The notes under the pieces are model-generated. The model made no database searches, was not told the origin of the DNA, and saw only the letters and a list, made by a program, of their open reading frames with translations. From contig NZ_JAYKPK010000013.1 of NCBI RefSeq assembly GCF_035117555.1, forward strand, positions 7,437 through 71,436: a DNA stretch of 64,000 nt, in the 5' to 3' direction. The DNA is from Yoonia sp035117555. GTDB taxonomy: Bacteria > Pseudomonadota > Alphaproteobacteria > Rhodobacterales > Rhodobacteraceae. This document shows, piece after piece, positions 49,358 to 58,045 of this stretch; position 1 is the first letter of the stretch, and every line of letters begins with the position of its first letter. The translations under genes and the position numbers were made by a program.

Positions 49358-50083
49358 ATGTCGGACACCACGACCAACCTGCTTTTGCCATTCATCATGG
49401 CAGCGCAGGCCCAAAAGCATGTCACCCATAACGAAGCCCTGCGCCTGCTCGATGGCATCGTTCAACTCGCCGTGCAGGACAAGGATCTGGCCGCTCCGCC
49501 TGCGCTTCCGGCAGAAGACGGTGCCCGCTATATCGTGGCGCCCGGTGCGACAGGCCTCTGGGCAGGCTGGGACAGCGATGTCGCCCTCTGGGTCGATGGC
49601 GCCTGGATGCGGCTGCCCGCACAGCCCGGTTGGCAGGCATGGGTCGTCGATGAACAGGCGCTTTATGTGCGGACAACGGCCGGGTGGATGTCGCTGTTGC
49701 GGGGGGATTTCGTCACACTGGCGCAAAGTCCGTACGGTGACAGCACCAGTGTCGGGGTGCTGGAAGAAACGGTGTCCGGTCTGGCCGGGTCAGCGCGCGA
49801 AACAACGATCCGGATCCCGGATCGCGCCATCGTCTTTGGCGTCTCCTGTCGGGTTGTGACCGCGATCACCGGTGCTGCATCCTATGATTGCGGGATTGCA
49901 GGTGAGCCAGACAAGTTCGGGGCAGCGCTGGGCATAGCGGCTGGCAGCAGCAATGCCGGTGTCATCGGACCGCAGGCGTTCTATGCCGACACGCCCATCG
50001 TCCTGACTGCCAATGGCGGTGCATTCACCGGCGGCGCTGTGCGCATTTCCGTGCATTACATGACCCTTGGCACCCCGAACTGA
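49358..50083 (+). CDS. DUF2793 domain phage protein
   Basis: A 241-residue protein. The family signature at the N-terminus is LLPFIMAAQAQKHVTHNEAL, followed by WAGWDSDVALWVDGAWM. A beta-rich C-terminal half resembles a small receptor-binding or cap domain. DUF2793 genes follow gp15-like genes in many Rhodobacterales phages. It overlaps the next gene as TGATG. Confidence 0.9.
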   Translation: MSDTTTNLLLPFIMAAQAQKHVTHNEALRLLDGIVQLAVQDKDLAAPPALPAEDGARYIVAPGATGLWAGWDSDVALWVDGAWMRLPAQPGWQAWVVDEQALYVRTTAGWMSLLRGDFVTLAQSPYGDSTSVGVLEETVSGLAGSARETTIRIPDRAIVFGVSCRVVTAITGAASYDCGIAGEPDKFGAALGIAAGSSNAGVIGPQAFYADTPIVLTANGGAFTGGAVRISVHYMTLGTPN

Positions 50084-50403
50084 TGGCGCACGCCGCACAT
50101 GACATCACCACACAGACGAAAGACAGGAGGCACAACCGGATGCCAAGTTGGGAAACAGTGCAGGAGGTCTGGCCGCTCCTGCTCGGCATTGCCGCCCTTT
50201 GGGCCAGGATAGAGGTCGGCGTGAGCAAGAGCCGTGAACAAGGCAATGCCAACGGACGCGATATCGCCAAGCTGGAAGCCAAGGTCGATATCCAGACCAC
50301 CTCCGTTGCCTTGCAAGCCGTCCAGCTCGGCCGCATCGAAGAAGGCCTGATCGGCATCGGCAAAACCCTCGGCCGACTCGATCGCAAAATGGGCGACGCA
50401 TGA
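50083..50403 (+). CDS. small phage protein near the lysis cassette
   Basis: A 106-residue protein from ATG 50083. An internal ATG at 50140 is an alternative. A hydrophobic segment (VWPLLLGIAALWARIEV) is followed by a coiled-coil-like heptad region (AKLEAKVDIQTTSVALQAVQ). The layout resembles haemolysin XhlA-type or holin-associated proteins, but the match is only by pattern. Confidence 0.65.
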   Translation: MAHAAHDITTQTKDRRHNRMPSWETVQEVWPLLLGIAALWARIEVGVSKSREQGNANGRDIAKLEAKVDIQTTSVALQAVQLGRIEEGLIGIGKTLGRLDRKMGDA

Positions 50404-50517
50404 CAACAGCCTAGGGCGCCAATCATCGGCGACGACGACGCAGGCGCTAACACCGTGAGGCGGACGCAGACCGCAGCCGCCGGCGATGCATCACATCACC
50501 GCTTTAACACTTACCCC

Positions 50518-50540
50518 ACCCGCCAGCAGGCGGGTTTTTT
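50518..50540 (+). terminator. factor-independent terminator
   Basis: A 7-bp stem (ACCCGCC / GGCGGGT) with loop AGCA, followed by a T-tract of six. It stands 20 nt before the endolysin start, so it separates the tail transcript from the lysis genes or attenuates read-through into them. Confidence 0.8.
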
Positions 50541-50559
50541 CATGTCTGGAGACTGACCA

Positions 50560-51234
50560 ATGACCACCACATCCTATGCCCATTTCCGCGATGTTCCCAA
50601 AGGCGCATGGCGCTGGACCAACTTCTCGCCCGCCGAAATCGCCTGCCGCGGCACTGGCGCCATCAAGATCAACACAGACGCCCTCGACAAGCTGCAGGCG
50701 CTGCGCGACCGCCTCGGCAAGCCCCTGATTATCCGGTCGGCCTACCGCAGCCCAAGCCACAACCGCACCGTCGGCGGGGCGGCTTTCTCCAAACATATGG
50801 AGGGCACCGCCTTTGATATCGCGATGGCCAATCATGACCCTGCCACGTTCGAGGCGGCAGCACGCTCTGTTGGGTTTCTGGGCATCGGGCACTATCCCCG
50901 CTCCGGCTTCATGCACATTGACCTTGGCCCAGCACGCAGCTGGGGCACAAAGTTTCCGCCCCGCGCCGTACCATTCACTCCAGAAGCCCAGCTTGCCCGC
51001 GAAGTGCTGGCAGAAAGCCGCACCCTGCGCGGAACCGGCGCCGCCGGTGTCGCAACAATCAGCGCAGCCGGGGTCGAGGTCGCACAAGACATTCTGGCCG
51101 AGGCACAAAGCGCGGTCCTGCCGCTTGTGCCCTACCTCGACACGCTGCGTTGGGTCTTTATCGCACTGGCGCTCGCCGGTATCGCCGTGGCCATCCATGC
51201 CAGGGTCGACGACTGGAAAAAGGGGCTGCGCTGA
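50560..51234 (+). CDS. M15A-type peptidase endolysin with C-terminal membrane segment
   Basis: A 224-residue protein. The zinc-peptidase motifs are SKHMEGTAFDIAM (SxHxxGxAxD, about residues 73-85) and GFMHIDLG (about 115-122). Residues about 198-215 form a membrane helix (WVFIALALAGIAVAIHA). The enzyme cleaves peptidoglycan crosslinks for host lysis. The membrane helix could tether or delay release of the lysin, as in signal-anchor endolysins. ATGA-type overlap with the next gene. Confidence 0.9.
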   Translation: MTTTSYAHFRDVPKGAWRWTNFSPAEIACRGTGAIKINTDALDKLQALRDRLGKPLIIRSAYRSPSHNRTVGGAAFSKHMEGTAFDIAMANHDPATFEAAARSVGFLGIGHYPRSGFMHIDLGPARSWGTKFPPRAVPFTPEAQLAREVLAESRTLRGTGAAGVATISAAGVEVAQDILAEAQSAVLPLVPYLDTLRWVFIALALAGIAVAIHARVDDWKKGLR

Positions 51235-51491
51235 TGTGGGCCAGTTTGCTGCCTATGCTTTTGGCGAGACCATGGGTGCTGCGGGTGGCGCGTTTCGCTC
51301 TCGCAGCGCTGACCATCGCCCTATTCGTTCTCAACCTACGCCAGACGGCCGAGCGCGCAGGCCGCGCTGCCGCACAGATCACCACAATGGAGAAGACCAA
51401 TGCCGTCCAACGCCAAATGCTCGTTGCAGCCGCCCGCCGCCCTCGCAACCGCGGTGATCTTGTTGACCGCCTGCGCGGGGGCGGGTTTTGA
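51234..51491 (+). CDS. inner-membrane spanin-like protein (Rz-like)
   Basis: An 85-residue protein. One N-terminal transmembrane helix (VARFALAALTIALFVLNL) precedes a helical segment (AERAGRAAAQITTMEKTNAV) and the tail RNRGDLVDRLRGGGF, a common ending in alphaproteobacterial phage lysis genes. It overlaps the endolysin by 1 nt and contains the start of the lipoprotein spanin gene in another frame. Confidence 0.72.
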   Translation: MWASLLPMLLARPWVLRVARFALAALTIALFVLNLRQTAERAGRAAAQITTMEKTNAVQRQMLVAAARRPRNRGDLVDRLRGGGF

Positions 51492-51654
51492 TCCAGTGTC
51501 CAGCGCTTGCTCGCCCGTAGTCGAATACAGTCGGGCTGAGCAGGCGCAGGTGGCGGAGGAAGTTGCTGCGCTGCCAGACAGGGCGCTTATCACAGAATGG
51601 CTGGCGGATTATGCTGTGCTACGCGCACAAGCGCGGGCGTGCGGGCAAAGATAG
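51400..51654 (+). CDS. outer-membrane lipoprotein spanin-like protein (Rz1-like)
   Basis: An 84-residue protein starting inside the preceding gene in a different frame. The signal peptide ends in a lipobox (AVILLTAC), so the mature protein begins at Cys25. The remaining 60 residues are helical with two further Cys. The nested Rz/Rz1 arrangement is characteristic of spanin pairs that fuse inner and outer membranes in the last step of lysis. Confidence 0.72.
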   Translation: MPSNAKCSLQPPAALATAVILLTACAGAGFDPVSSACSPVVEYSRAEQAQVAEEVAALPDRALITEWLADYAVLRAQARACGQR

Positions 51655-51740
51655 AACCAAGCATTTGTAACCGGCGCCCCCGTAGTAGGCGGCAACCGCC
51701 GACCAGCGTCCACAACTGGGTCCCAGCCTCGCCGTATGGT

Positions 51741-51766
51741 GAAATGGGCACAATTGTGCCCATTTC
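51741..51766. repeat. 26-bp perfect palindrome
   Basis: Positions 51741-51766 read the same on both strands without a single mismatch. The core is GGGCACAATTGTGCCC. It lies in a gene-free stretch between the phage lysis genes and the peptide export locus. A loop-less dyad of this length suggests a protein-binding operator, recombination or resolution site rather than a terminator. Confidence 0.75.
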
Positions 51767-52030
51767 GATTAGCCTTCGACATCACAAAGCTTCGCTTATG
51801 ATTGTCCCGAAGGCGGGAAGCGGACTGTGAAGTTGCGGCAATGCATGCGCAGCAAAGTGCAAAAGCGGCCAGTCGGCACACGAACCGTTATCGACACACC
51901 CCGTAAATCCAAGTACACAAAGGTAGCTGGTCCCGGCTTCATCTGGGCAGCAGGCACGGGCAAAAGGCCGCAAGCTTCTTGCCGCCAGAAGCCAACAAAC
52001 CTCGCATCAAGAATGACTCCACTGGCCGAA

Positions 52031-52110
52031 GGGCTCGATTTCACCCTGTTTTATTGGGTTTTCGGCATCGAGCCCCCATGCAAGCTTTTAACAAAAAAGC
52101 TTGCATGGGG
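52031..52110. terminator. paired hairpins downstream of the HlyD gene
   Basis: The second structure has perfect 16-bp arms (52074-52089 CCCCATGCAAGCTTTT and 52095-52110) around a 5-nt loop, with internal T and A runs that would suit termination on both strands. The first has 9-bp arms, GGGCTCGAT (52031-52039) and ATCGAGCCC (52067-52075). The two overlap by 2 nt and could be mutually exclusive. They end 31 nt past the HlyD stop codon and probably terminate the export operon. Confidence 0.65.
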
Positions 52111-52141
52111 CCGTTCTTACATTGACCACTTCCAGTACTAC

Positions 52142-53467
52142 TCACCGTTCTCCCATGGCGTCCTGAATGGTTTTTACGATTGGGGCGAAGAAATAGCTGA
52201 TGAGGCGCCGCGTGTCAGTGGTCACGTCAATTGTGGCTGTCATTCCCGGGCGGATTGGAAATTGGTCCCCTCCCGCCTGAATAATGGCTTGGTCAGGTGT
52301 GACGCGGACAATAAAGCCCCACTTCCCATCCGTGACCTCTGATGAATCCGCTGCGATATCTGACACGTCACCCCGGACAAATCCGAACCGTTCAGATGGG
52401 TATGCGTCGAGTCTAATATTGGCGCGTTGATCAACCTTCATGAATCCGATGTCCTGATTGGAGAAGACCCCTTCAATCTCGACTTCTACGTCTGTTGGAA
52501 CAATGCGCAGAAGTTCAGCGCCGGCCTCGGTTATGCCGCCAATCGTAAAGACTGCGAGCTGATCGACGATGCCGGAGGCCGGCGCAGTGAGCGTGGTTGC
52601 CGTGACACGGCGGCGCGCGGCGCGTTCTTCCTCAGCGAGGGTTGCCAGCCGAGAGTCAATCTGGGCAATCCTGTCCAGCAACGTACTCCGCATATCAGCA
52701 AAAAGCCGCCGCCGTTCGCTGTCGAGTGCGGCGCGCTCCGCAACCTTTTGCTGAAGCTCTCTTAGGTAAACATCACGCTCACGCTCAAGTTCTGTAAATG
52801 CTTGCTGAACATTGAGAAACGCAGACCGGCTTGTTGCTCCTTGTTGCAAAAGTCGCTCCGAAGAGTTCAGGCGATCTTGCTGTACTTCCAGCGCAGCATT
52901 CACACGCGTAATGTTTGCCTCAGTCACATCTTCAGAGCGTCGGTTGGCCGTCTCGCGCGCGTCAATCTGTGCAAGAGATGCCTTTAGGTCGTCAACCTGG
53001 GCTAAAAGCAGCGCACGTTGTTCTTGCGTAAACGGGTGGGTCGACAATGCGGAAGGCACCTGAAACTGCTCTGATGCTACGTCTGAATAATCCTGTTGCG
53101 ATGGATCATGAGACAAGGTCTGCACCATAGCGGTGACGCGGGCCATCTCAATGCGCAACCTATCCTGTTCGGCACTAATGGTGCCAAGAGCAGAAATTGC
53201 TTCGGTCGGGTCAAGTTCGATCATAATGTCACCCCTATCAACAGACATGCCATTCTTGATGTGAATGGCTGCGATCCGTCCCAAGAATTCTGATTGTACC
53301 ACTTGGACACGACCCACCGGGACCACTCTACCTTCACCGCGTGCAACCACCTCAACCTTGAAGACGAACGACATCACGACGATTGCAACGAAAACAGTAA
53401 TCGTAAACAGAATCGACGCATGCAGAGTTGGCGATGTTATTTTCATTGGCTCGGGAGTGGCTGTCAT
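52142..53467 (-). CDS. HlyD-family type I secretion adaptor
   Basis: A 441-residue membrane fusion protein. One N-terminal transmembrane helix (ILFTITVFVAIVVMSFVF) precedes the lipoyl half-motif GRVVPVGRVQVVQSEFLGRI and a long coiled-coil region (residues about 85-280). The second lipoyl half (LTAPASGIVDQLAVFTIGG) and the C-terminal beta domain follow. It bridges the ABC transporter to a TolC-type channel, which is not in the window. It overlaps the ABC gene by 4 nt as the last gene of the operon. Confidence 0.95.
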   Translation of the reverse strand: MTATPEPMKITSPTLHASILFTITVFVAIVVMSFVFKVEVVARGEGRVVPVGRVQVVQSEFLGRIAAIHIKNGMSVDRGDIMIELDPTEAISALGTISAEQDRLRIEMARVTAMVQTLSHDPSQQDYSDVASEQFQVPSALSTHPFTQEQRALLLAQVDDLKASLAQIDARETANRRSEDVTEANITRVNAALEVQQDRLNSSERLLQQGATSRSAFLNVQQAFTELERERDVYLRELQQKVAERAALDSERRRLFADMRSTLLDRIAQIDSRLATLAEEERAARRRVTATTLTAPASGIVDQLAVFTIGGITEAGAELLRIVPTDVEVEIEGVFSNQDIGFMKVDQRANIRLDAYPSERFGFVRGDVSDIAADSSEVTDGKWGFIVRVTPDQAIIQAGGDQFPIRPGMTATIDVTTDTRRLISYFFAPIVKTIQDAMGER

Positions 53468-55128
53468 CGCAGCGCCTCAAAATCGATGATCTGATCAGGG
53501 TTTTCAAAGATATCCGGATTGTGGGTGATGATGATCAGTGTTGTCTCTTGCTTGAGCTTTTGCATTTCAAGCGCCATGAGGCGCTGCGCTTCGCCATCAA
53601 GAGCGCTGGTCGGCTCGTCGAGGATGATGACCTTTGGCGCTTTGATCAGTGAGCGAGCAATCGCCACCCTTTGGCGCTGTCCCCCGGACAAGGCTGACCC
53701 CCGCTCTCCCACATGCGTATCAAGTCCGAGTGGAAGCTGTGCGACGAGTGTTTCCGCCGCCGAAATCCGCAAAGCGCGCGCAATCATTTCATCAGTTGCA
53801 CCTTCGTCACCCAAGGTGAGGTTTTCGCGCAGCGTGCCGGAAAACAGATAGGGCTCTTGAGGAACATAGGCGATCTTGGTCCGCACGTCATGCGGCTCGA
53901 ACTGTCCGATATCCTCTCCACCCAACAGCACGACACCGCTATCCGGTACATCGATTCCAGATGCCAGCCGGCCAAATGTTGACTTTCCTACACCCGAGGG
54001 CCCTACGATGAGTGTCAACGTCTTGGGATGCGCGGTAAAGCTGAACTGGCGCAGGATCGGGGCAGTCGGGAGATAGGCAAAATCGACTTGCTGGAACGCG
54101 AGGCGCGCTTCGACGTCAGGTGGAAGTTTTGGCAAGTCGCCGAAAGGTTCCATCGGTGTGTTTACAACGTCACCGAGGCGTTGACGGGACACCCTGATAT
54201 TTTGCCAGTTTTCCCAGAGGCTCGCAAAATTCTGGACAGGACCAGTGACGTTCTCAGCCAAAAGGTGAAACGCGATCAATTCACCCAGTGTCATCTGACC
54301 GGCGAAGACAAATTGCGCGCCAAAGTAGATGATGCTGATCGTGATGGCCTTGTCGATGATGAACAGCAGCTTGTCGTTCCAGATGTTGAGCAGACCAACA
54401 CGGTATCCGGCGTTGAGGTTGGCATGGAGCGTCTGATCAAGGCGTTCCAGCATCTTTCCCTCAGCGCTCAGAGCCTTCACGGCCGCAATACCGGAGATGT
54501 TTTCGACCATCTGTGTCTGATGTGCCGCTCCGGCATCAAACTGTACCCGCAATCTGCGGCGCAAGAACGGGCCGAAGCCGAAGTAGATCAGAAACTGGAT
54601 CGGTAGTGCGGCCAGGATAATCAGGGTCAGATCAACGGAAAGCGTGAACAATACGGCAATATAGATGAACACGAACAGCAGATCCAGAAACACGCCCGTC
54701 GTTGTACCAACCAGAAAGGCCCTGATTGTGTCAGTTTCGCTGACCCGGGCGATCGTCTCCCCCACAGTCCATTTGCGGAAATGGCTGAAGGGCAGCTTGA
54801 ACAGATGTTCAAATATCCGAGCACCGAAGTCGCGCGTCACCCGATTGGCGGTCACCATGCCCAGAAGATCAGACAGAACCTCGAAGACCAGCTGGAACAA
54901 GCTCACCGCGACAAAGATAGCCACGACGACCATGAGCGATGCTTCGCGCTGAAACGGCAGGATACGGTCAATGATGACTTGAAAAATGAACGGCTCAACT
55001 AGCCCGATCAGGCGCAGGCAGATCGCAAGGAACACCAGCTCGATATAGAGCGGGGTGTATTTCCAGAGCGTTTTGCCAAACCATGAAAGTGGGATTTCAC
55101 CGGCATTTTCATCACGCTGGTCGGTCAC
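53464..55128 (-). CDS. type I secretion ABC transporter (HlyB-like, lacking N-terminal C39/CLD domain)
   Basis: A 554-residue half-transporter. The membrane domain begins almost at once (SWFGKTLWKYTPLYIELVFL) with six helices to about residue 310. The ATPase domain carries Walker A GPSGVGKST, signature LSGGQRQR and Walker B IILDEPTSALD. Bacteriocin and haemolysin exporters usually have an additional N-terminal C39 peptidase or C39-like domain of about 130-150 residues. Here only about 20 residues precede the membrane part. Leader cleavage must therefore come from another protein, if it occurs. Confidence 0.94.
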   Translation of the reverse strand: MTDQRDENAGEIPLSWFGKTLWKYTPLYIELVFLAICLRLIGLVEPFIFQVIIDRILPFQREASLMVVVAIFVAVSLFQLVFEVLSDLLGMVTANRVTRDFGARIFEHLFKLPFSHFRKWTVGETIARVSETDTIRAFLVGTTTGVFLDLLFVFIYIAVLFTLSVDLTLIILAALPIQFLIYFGFGPFLRRRLRVQFDAGAAHQTQMVENISGIAAVKALSAEGKMLERLDQTLHANLNAGYRVGLLNIWNDKLLFIIDKAITISIIYFGAQFVFAGQMTLGELIAFHLLAENVTGPVQNFASLWENWQNIRVSRQRLGDVVNTPMEPFGDLPKLPPDVEARLAFQQVDFAYLPTAPILRQFSFTAHPKTLTLIVGPSGVGKSTFGRLASGIDVPDSGVVLLGGEDIGQFEPHDVRTKIAYVPQEPYLFSGTLRENLTLGDEGATDEMIARALRISAAETLVAQLPLGLDTHVGERGSALSGGQRQRVAIARSLIKAPKVIILDEPTSALDGEAQRLMALEMQKLKQETTLIIITHNPDIFENPDQIIDFEALR

Positions 55129-56492
55129 GGACAGTCAGCCGCTTCGCGCGGTGTCGTGATGACGCAAGCACCAGGAAAGGCAGCGGCATCAGGGGACACG
55201 GCGATAACTAGCAGGGTCTCCGGTGCTGGAAACGCCGCAGTCAGCCGGCTGTTAATGCTGTCATCTGTCACAGCGGCCAACTCTGTTGTCAGTTCCAAAG
55301 ACCGCCCCACAGAATGGCCGTCCAAAGCGCTTTGCAATTCGGATGTCGCCAGATCGACAACGTATTCGGGCATTTCTTCAAAGTGTTGTTCAAATGACGC
55401 TTTGCGTTCGGCAAGCGGTCTTTGCAGGCCTTCTGTGATGAACTCCGCGTAGGCTTCACGCACCACCTTTTCTGCCTGCGCCAGTTTGTCTGTCTCGACC
55501 TCGCCAGTCATCGCTAGGATGCGGTGCTCGCGGGTATAATTCGCCATGCCTGCCCCGAAGCCATAAGTCGCCCGTAGTTCGGTCCGGACAGCATTGAAGA
55601 GGACGCTTTGGTCGTCACCGCCCAAGGCATGCATCAGGATCAGATCTTCCATTTCACTGCCCTGCCGGGTGGGTGGCACGGGAGCAATAAACCCAAGGGT
55701 AGTAACTTCAGTCTCGGGCATGTGTAGTAGGATGCGGCGCGGACTGAAGTCAGGTTCAGCGGTACGCGCAAGCTGACGGGATGCGTCTGGCAAGCCGGAC
55801 AACAGTGTGTCGAGCGCTGCGCCCGCTTCGGCTGGCGCGATATCACCAGCGATCACAATTGCCTCGGGCGTACTGGTAAAGGTCTCCTGATGCCAGGCGG
55901 AGACATCCTCGCGGATCAATGTGGTGAATGTGTCGGGGTCATCCAGTGACAGCGCATTACGAAGCGGCTGATCATGATAGACGGCCCACCGGGCAGAATC
56001 GAACCCGGCATGGGCCGGCTGCGACTGTGCCTCGGCCATGTTTTGCGCAAGACCTGTGCTGATCCGATCAAAACACTCCGGATCGAGTGTCGGCGCACGC
56101 AGATGCGCATTCGCAATTTCGACTGTTTCTGTGATGTGTTCGGGTGCAAATGTCAGTTCGCCGATGACGTGATCGTTTACGGCATTGTAGATCAACCCTT
56201 CGGAATCAAAGTCAGCAAATAGTTCGGCCACTTCCCCCGCCGAATACCCCTCGGCGCCGCCTGCGAGGATTAGCTCTGTCCCGATATATGGCGCGGCTTT
56301 GTTTGTGTCGTTGCGATACGGCCAGTCCGTGCCCCAGGCGATCTGGATCGAGACATAATCATGGTCGGGAATGGTGATCAGCGTGTAGGCATGACCCCCA
56401 TCGCTTGTCTCGCTGGTTGCCGTCGGCACGTCTTCCTTGCAAGCAGAGAGAAGAAAGATTGAAGACACCAAAAGGAGGGAGCGAATGATCAT
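55125..56492 (-). CDS. M16-family peptidase subunit, non-catalytic, lipoprotein
   Basis: A 455-residue protein. The signal peptide ends in a lipobox (SIFLLSAC), so it is probably a periplasm-facing lipoprotein. The two-lobed M16 fold is recognisable, but the zinc-binding HxxEH is absent. A C-terminal RxxY motif (LRATYGFGAGM, about residue 310) of the non-catalytic subunit type is present. Together with the next upstream gene it should form an active heterodimer, as in other paired M16B systems. It overlaps both neighbours by 4 nt. Confidence 0.88.
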   Translation of the reverse strand: MIIRSLLLVSSIFLLSACKEDVPTATSETSDGGHAYTLITIPDHDYVSIQIAWGTDWPYRNDTNKAAPYIGTELILAGGAEGYSAGEVAELFADFDSEGLIYNAVNDHVIGELTFAPEHITETVEIANAHLRAPTLDPECFDRISTGLAQNMAEAQSQPAHAGFDSARWAVYHDQPLRNALSLDDPDTFTTLIREDVSAWHQETFTSTPEAIVIAGDIAPAEAGAALDTLLSGLPDASRQLARTAEPDFSPRRILLHMPETEVTTLGFIAPVPPTRQGSEMEDLILMHALGGDDQSVLFNAVRTELRATYGFGAGMANYTREHRILAMTGEVETDKLAQAEKVVREAYAEFITEGLQRPLAERKASFEQHFEEMPEYVVDLATSELQSALDGHSVGRSLELTTELAAVTDDSINSRLTAAFPAPETLLVIAVSPDAAAFPGACVITTPREAADCP

Positions 56493-57787
56493 TCGAAAGA
56501 ATCCTCTGGGCCGATAAAGGCGCTGGCTGTGCGGCCCTGTCCGGCAAGTTGATGCAAAAGCGCATTGGTGGTGGTAAGTGTGAGCTTGCCGTTCAGGCGC
56601 TTGAGTTCGCGCTGTGACAGCGGTTCGCGCATGACAGTGACGCGGTCGCGGACATATCCCGCCATCCAGTCGGCTGTCTCCTCACGGTCATCCCAGTCCG
56701 GCCAGAACCCCTCGAAGCGGTTCAGCACGCGAGTATACGTCTCTTCGGGGATTTCTGTCATCGCAAGATCGGCAAGTGTTGCTTCAAGAGCGGCTTGCAA
56801 TGCCGATAGCGTGATGTCCCTATCAGGCGCTGCCCGAAAACCGATCTCGATATGACCCTCGTCAATCGGCCAGACATACACATCAAAGCTGCGGGCCATT
56901 GCGCCATCTGATCGCAAAGGTCCGACCAGACCACCTGTAAGGTCGGTATCAAGGATGTCGCGCAACAATGCGGTTTGCGCCTCAAGCAAGTCGAACTGCA
57001 CCGGTTCAGGTAGCGCAACCACGCGTCGCCAGATCAAACGTGGGGCTGCAGTGGCCTCATGATAGCGAAAACTGGTTTCTGCGACCTCTACCACATTGAA
57101 CGGCGGCGGTGAGATCTGCGGCCGGTCTGCCTGCATATCCGGCCAGCCAGCCTCGCGCATGGCGCGCCGGACTTGTCGTTCGGTCACATCACCGGTCACG
57201 ACGATGGTGGAAAGTTCCGGCCGATGCGTTGCTGCATGAAAAACACGTGCCGCGTCATAGTCCAGCGCCATGATCTGTGCCGGCGAACCGATGATGGAAG
57301 CAGCGAGGCCGTTGCCCTGATATAGAAACGCATCCAGCGCCTCTGCCGCACGCGCGTCCGTGTTGCCCGACAATCGGTAGTGGTATTCGCGCAGGATGAT
57401 GTTGCGTTCCTCTGCGGCAAAGGAGGGCGGCAGGTCGATCGAATCAAACACCCGGACCAAGGTTTGCAGCAGATCCGGCAGATCTTCCTTACCGCCCGAA
57501 AGCCAATAGCCAACCGCCTGCGAACTGGTCCAAGCATTGGTATGACGGTTCGCAGCGCGCGCAGACCCGCCCACGGCATTCAGCCAGGCAAGGTGTTCGG
57601 TGTAGTGGGCTACCCCGGGAGGCGCGGACGTGGATCGAAAAACAACCTCTATCGAAATAGAGGTAGATGAGGGTATTGCGCTTACAAAGACTGGAGTATT
57701 GCTAGCATGAGCAAACACCAGTCCGATCCCTGACGTGCAAAGAACAAGAGTAAAAAAAGCGAGGGAAGCTTCCTTGAACTTAAACAA
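56489..57787 (-). CDS. M16-family peptidase subunit, catalytic (periplasmic)
   Basis: A 432-residue protein starting at TTG 57787 behind a GAGGGCGAGGG-type site. A Sec signal peptide (residues 1-28, ending FAHA) is followed by the zinc motif HYTEH (HxxEH, about residues 62-66) and the downstream acidic helix EERNIILREYHYR (about 125-137) supplying the third ligand. It is the catalytic half of an M16 pair. It is the first gene of the four-gene M16-M16-ABC-HlyD run and lies 17 nt after the small membrane gene. Confidence 0.9.
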   Translation of the reverse strand: MFKFKEASLAFFTLVLCTSGIGLVFAHASNTPVFVSAIPSSTSISIEVVFRSTSAPPGVAHYTEHLAWLNAVGGSARAANRHTNAWTSSQAVGYWLSGGKEDLPDLLQTLVRVFDSIDLPPSFAAEERNIILREYHYRLSGNTDARAAEALDAFLYQGNGLAASIIGSPAQIMALDYDAARVFHAATHRPELSTIVVTGDVTERQVRRAMREAGWPDMQADRPQISPPPFNVVEVAETSFRYHEATAAPRLIWRRVVALPEPVQFDLLEAQTALLRDILDTDLTGGLVGPLRSDGAMARSFDVYVWPIDEGHIEIGFRAAPDRDITLSALQAALEATLADLAMTEIPEETYTRVLNRFEGFWPDWDDREETADWMAGYVRDRVTVMREPLSQRELKRLNGKLTLTTTNALLHQLAGQGRTASAFIGPEDSFE

Positions 57788-57804
57788 GTGCCCTCGCCCT
57801 CACC

Positions 57805-57981
57805 TTACTTATTCCCACCGCTTATTTTGCTCAATAGCGCATCACAAATGGCAAAAAGTAATACAAAAAACGCAATGTTTATGAACGAGGCGTAAGGATA
57901 ATCCTCTCCCAGAGGAGAATAAAATCTCGCTAGAGATAAAACAAAAATTAGCACTAGTATGCGCAGGATTATTATTTTCAT
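57805..57981 (-). CDS. small membrane protein 1 (candidate immunity/accessory)
   Basis: A 58-residue protein from ATG 57981 (GAGGTG upstream; ATG 58008 is an alternative). Two hydrophobic helices (IIILRILVLIFVLSLA and FINIAFFVLLFAICDALL) flank a short polar loop, with a basic tail. It follows precursor 1 directly, separated by a hairpin. Position and size are those of bacteriocin immunity proteins, but no homology was recognised. The AT-rich composition differs from the phage block. Confidence 0.68.
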   Translation of the reverse strand: MKIIILRILVLIFVLSLARFYSPLGEDYPYASFINIAFFVLLFAICDALLSKISGGNK

Positions 57982-58000
57982 ATTGCCCACCTCAATTGAA

Positions 58001-58031
58001 TTCTTCACCCGATGTCTGTTCGGGTGAAGAA
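58001..58031 (-). terminator. intercistronic hairpin after precursor 1
   Basis: A perfect 11-bp stem (TTCTTCACCCG / CGGGTGAAGAA) with a 9-nt loop, 15 nt past the precursor stop codon. No long T-tract follows, so it may be a partial terminator or mRNA stabiliser that keeps precursor expression above that of the downstream genes. Confidence 0.6.
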
Positions 58032-58045
58032 CCCAAAAATGCTCT

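Noticed and set aside
17473..51654. Classification as a gene transfer agent cluster
   Set aside because: Only the tail-tip genes are GTA-like. The head genes are lambda-type (GpA terminase, protein E capsid, gpD), with a full lysis cassette and morons, so this is a prophage.
51827..52342. Plus-strand frame of 171 residues after the lysis genes
   Set aside because: It crosses the hairpins and the antisense of the HlyD gene end. Composition is not protein-like and no start signal is visible.
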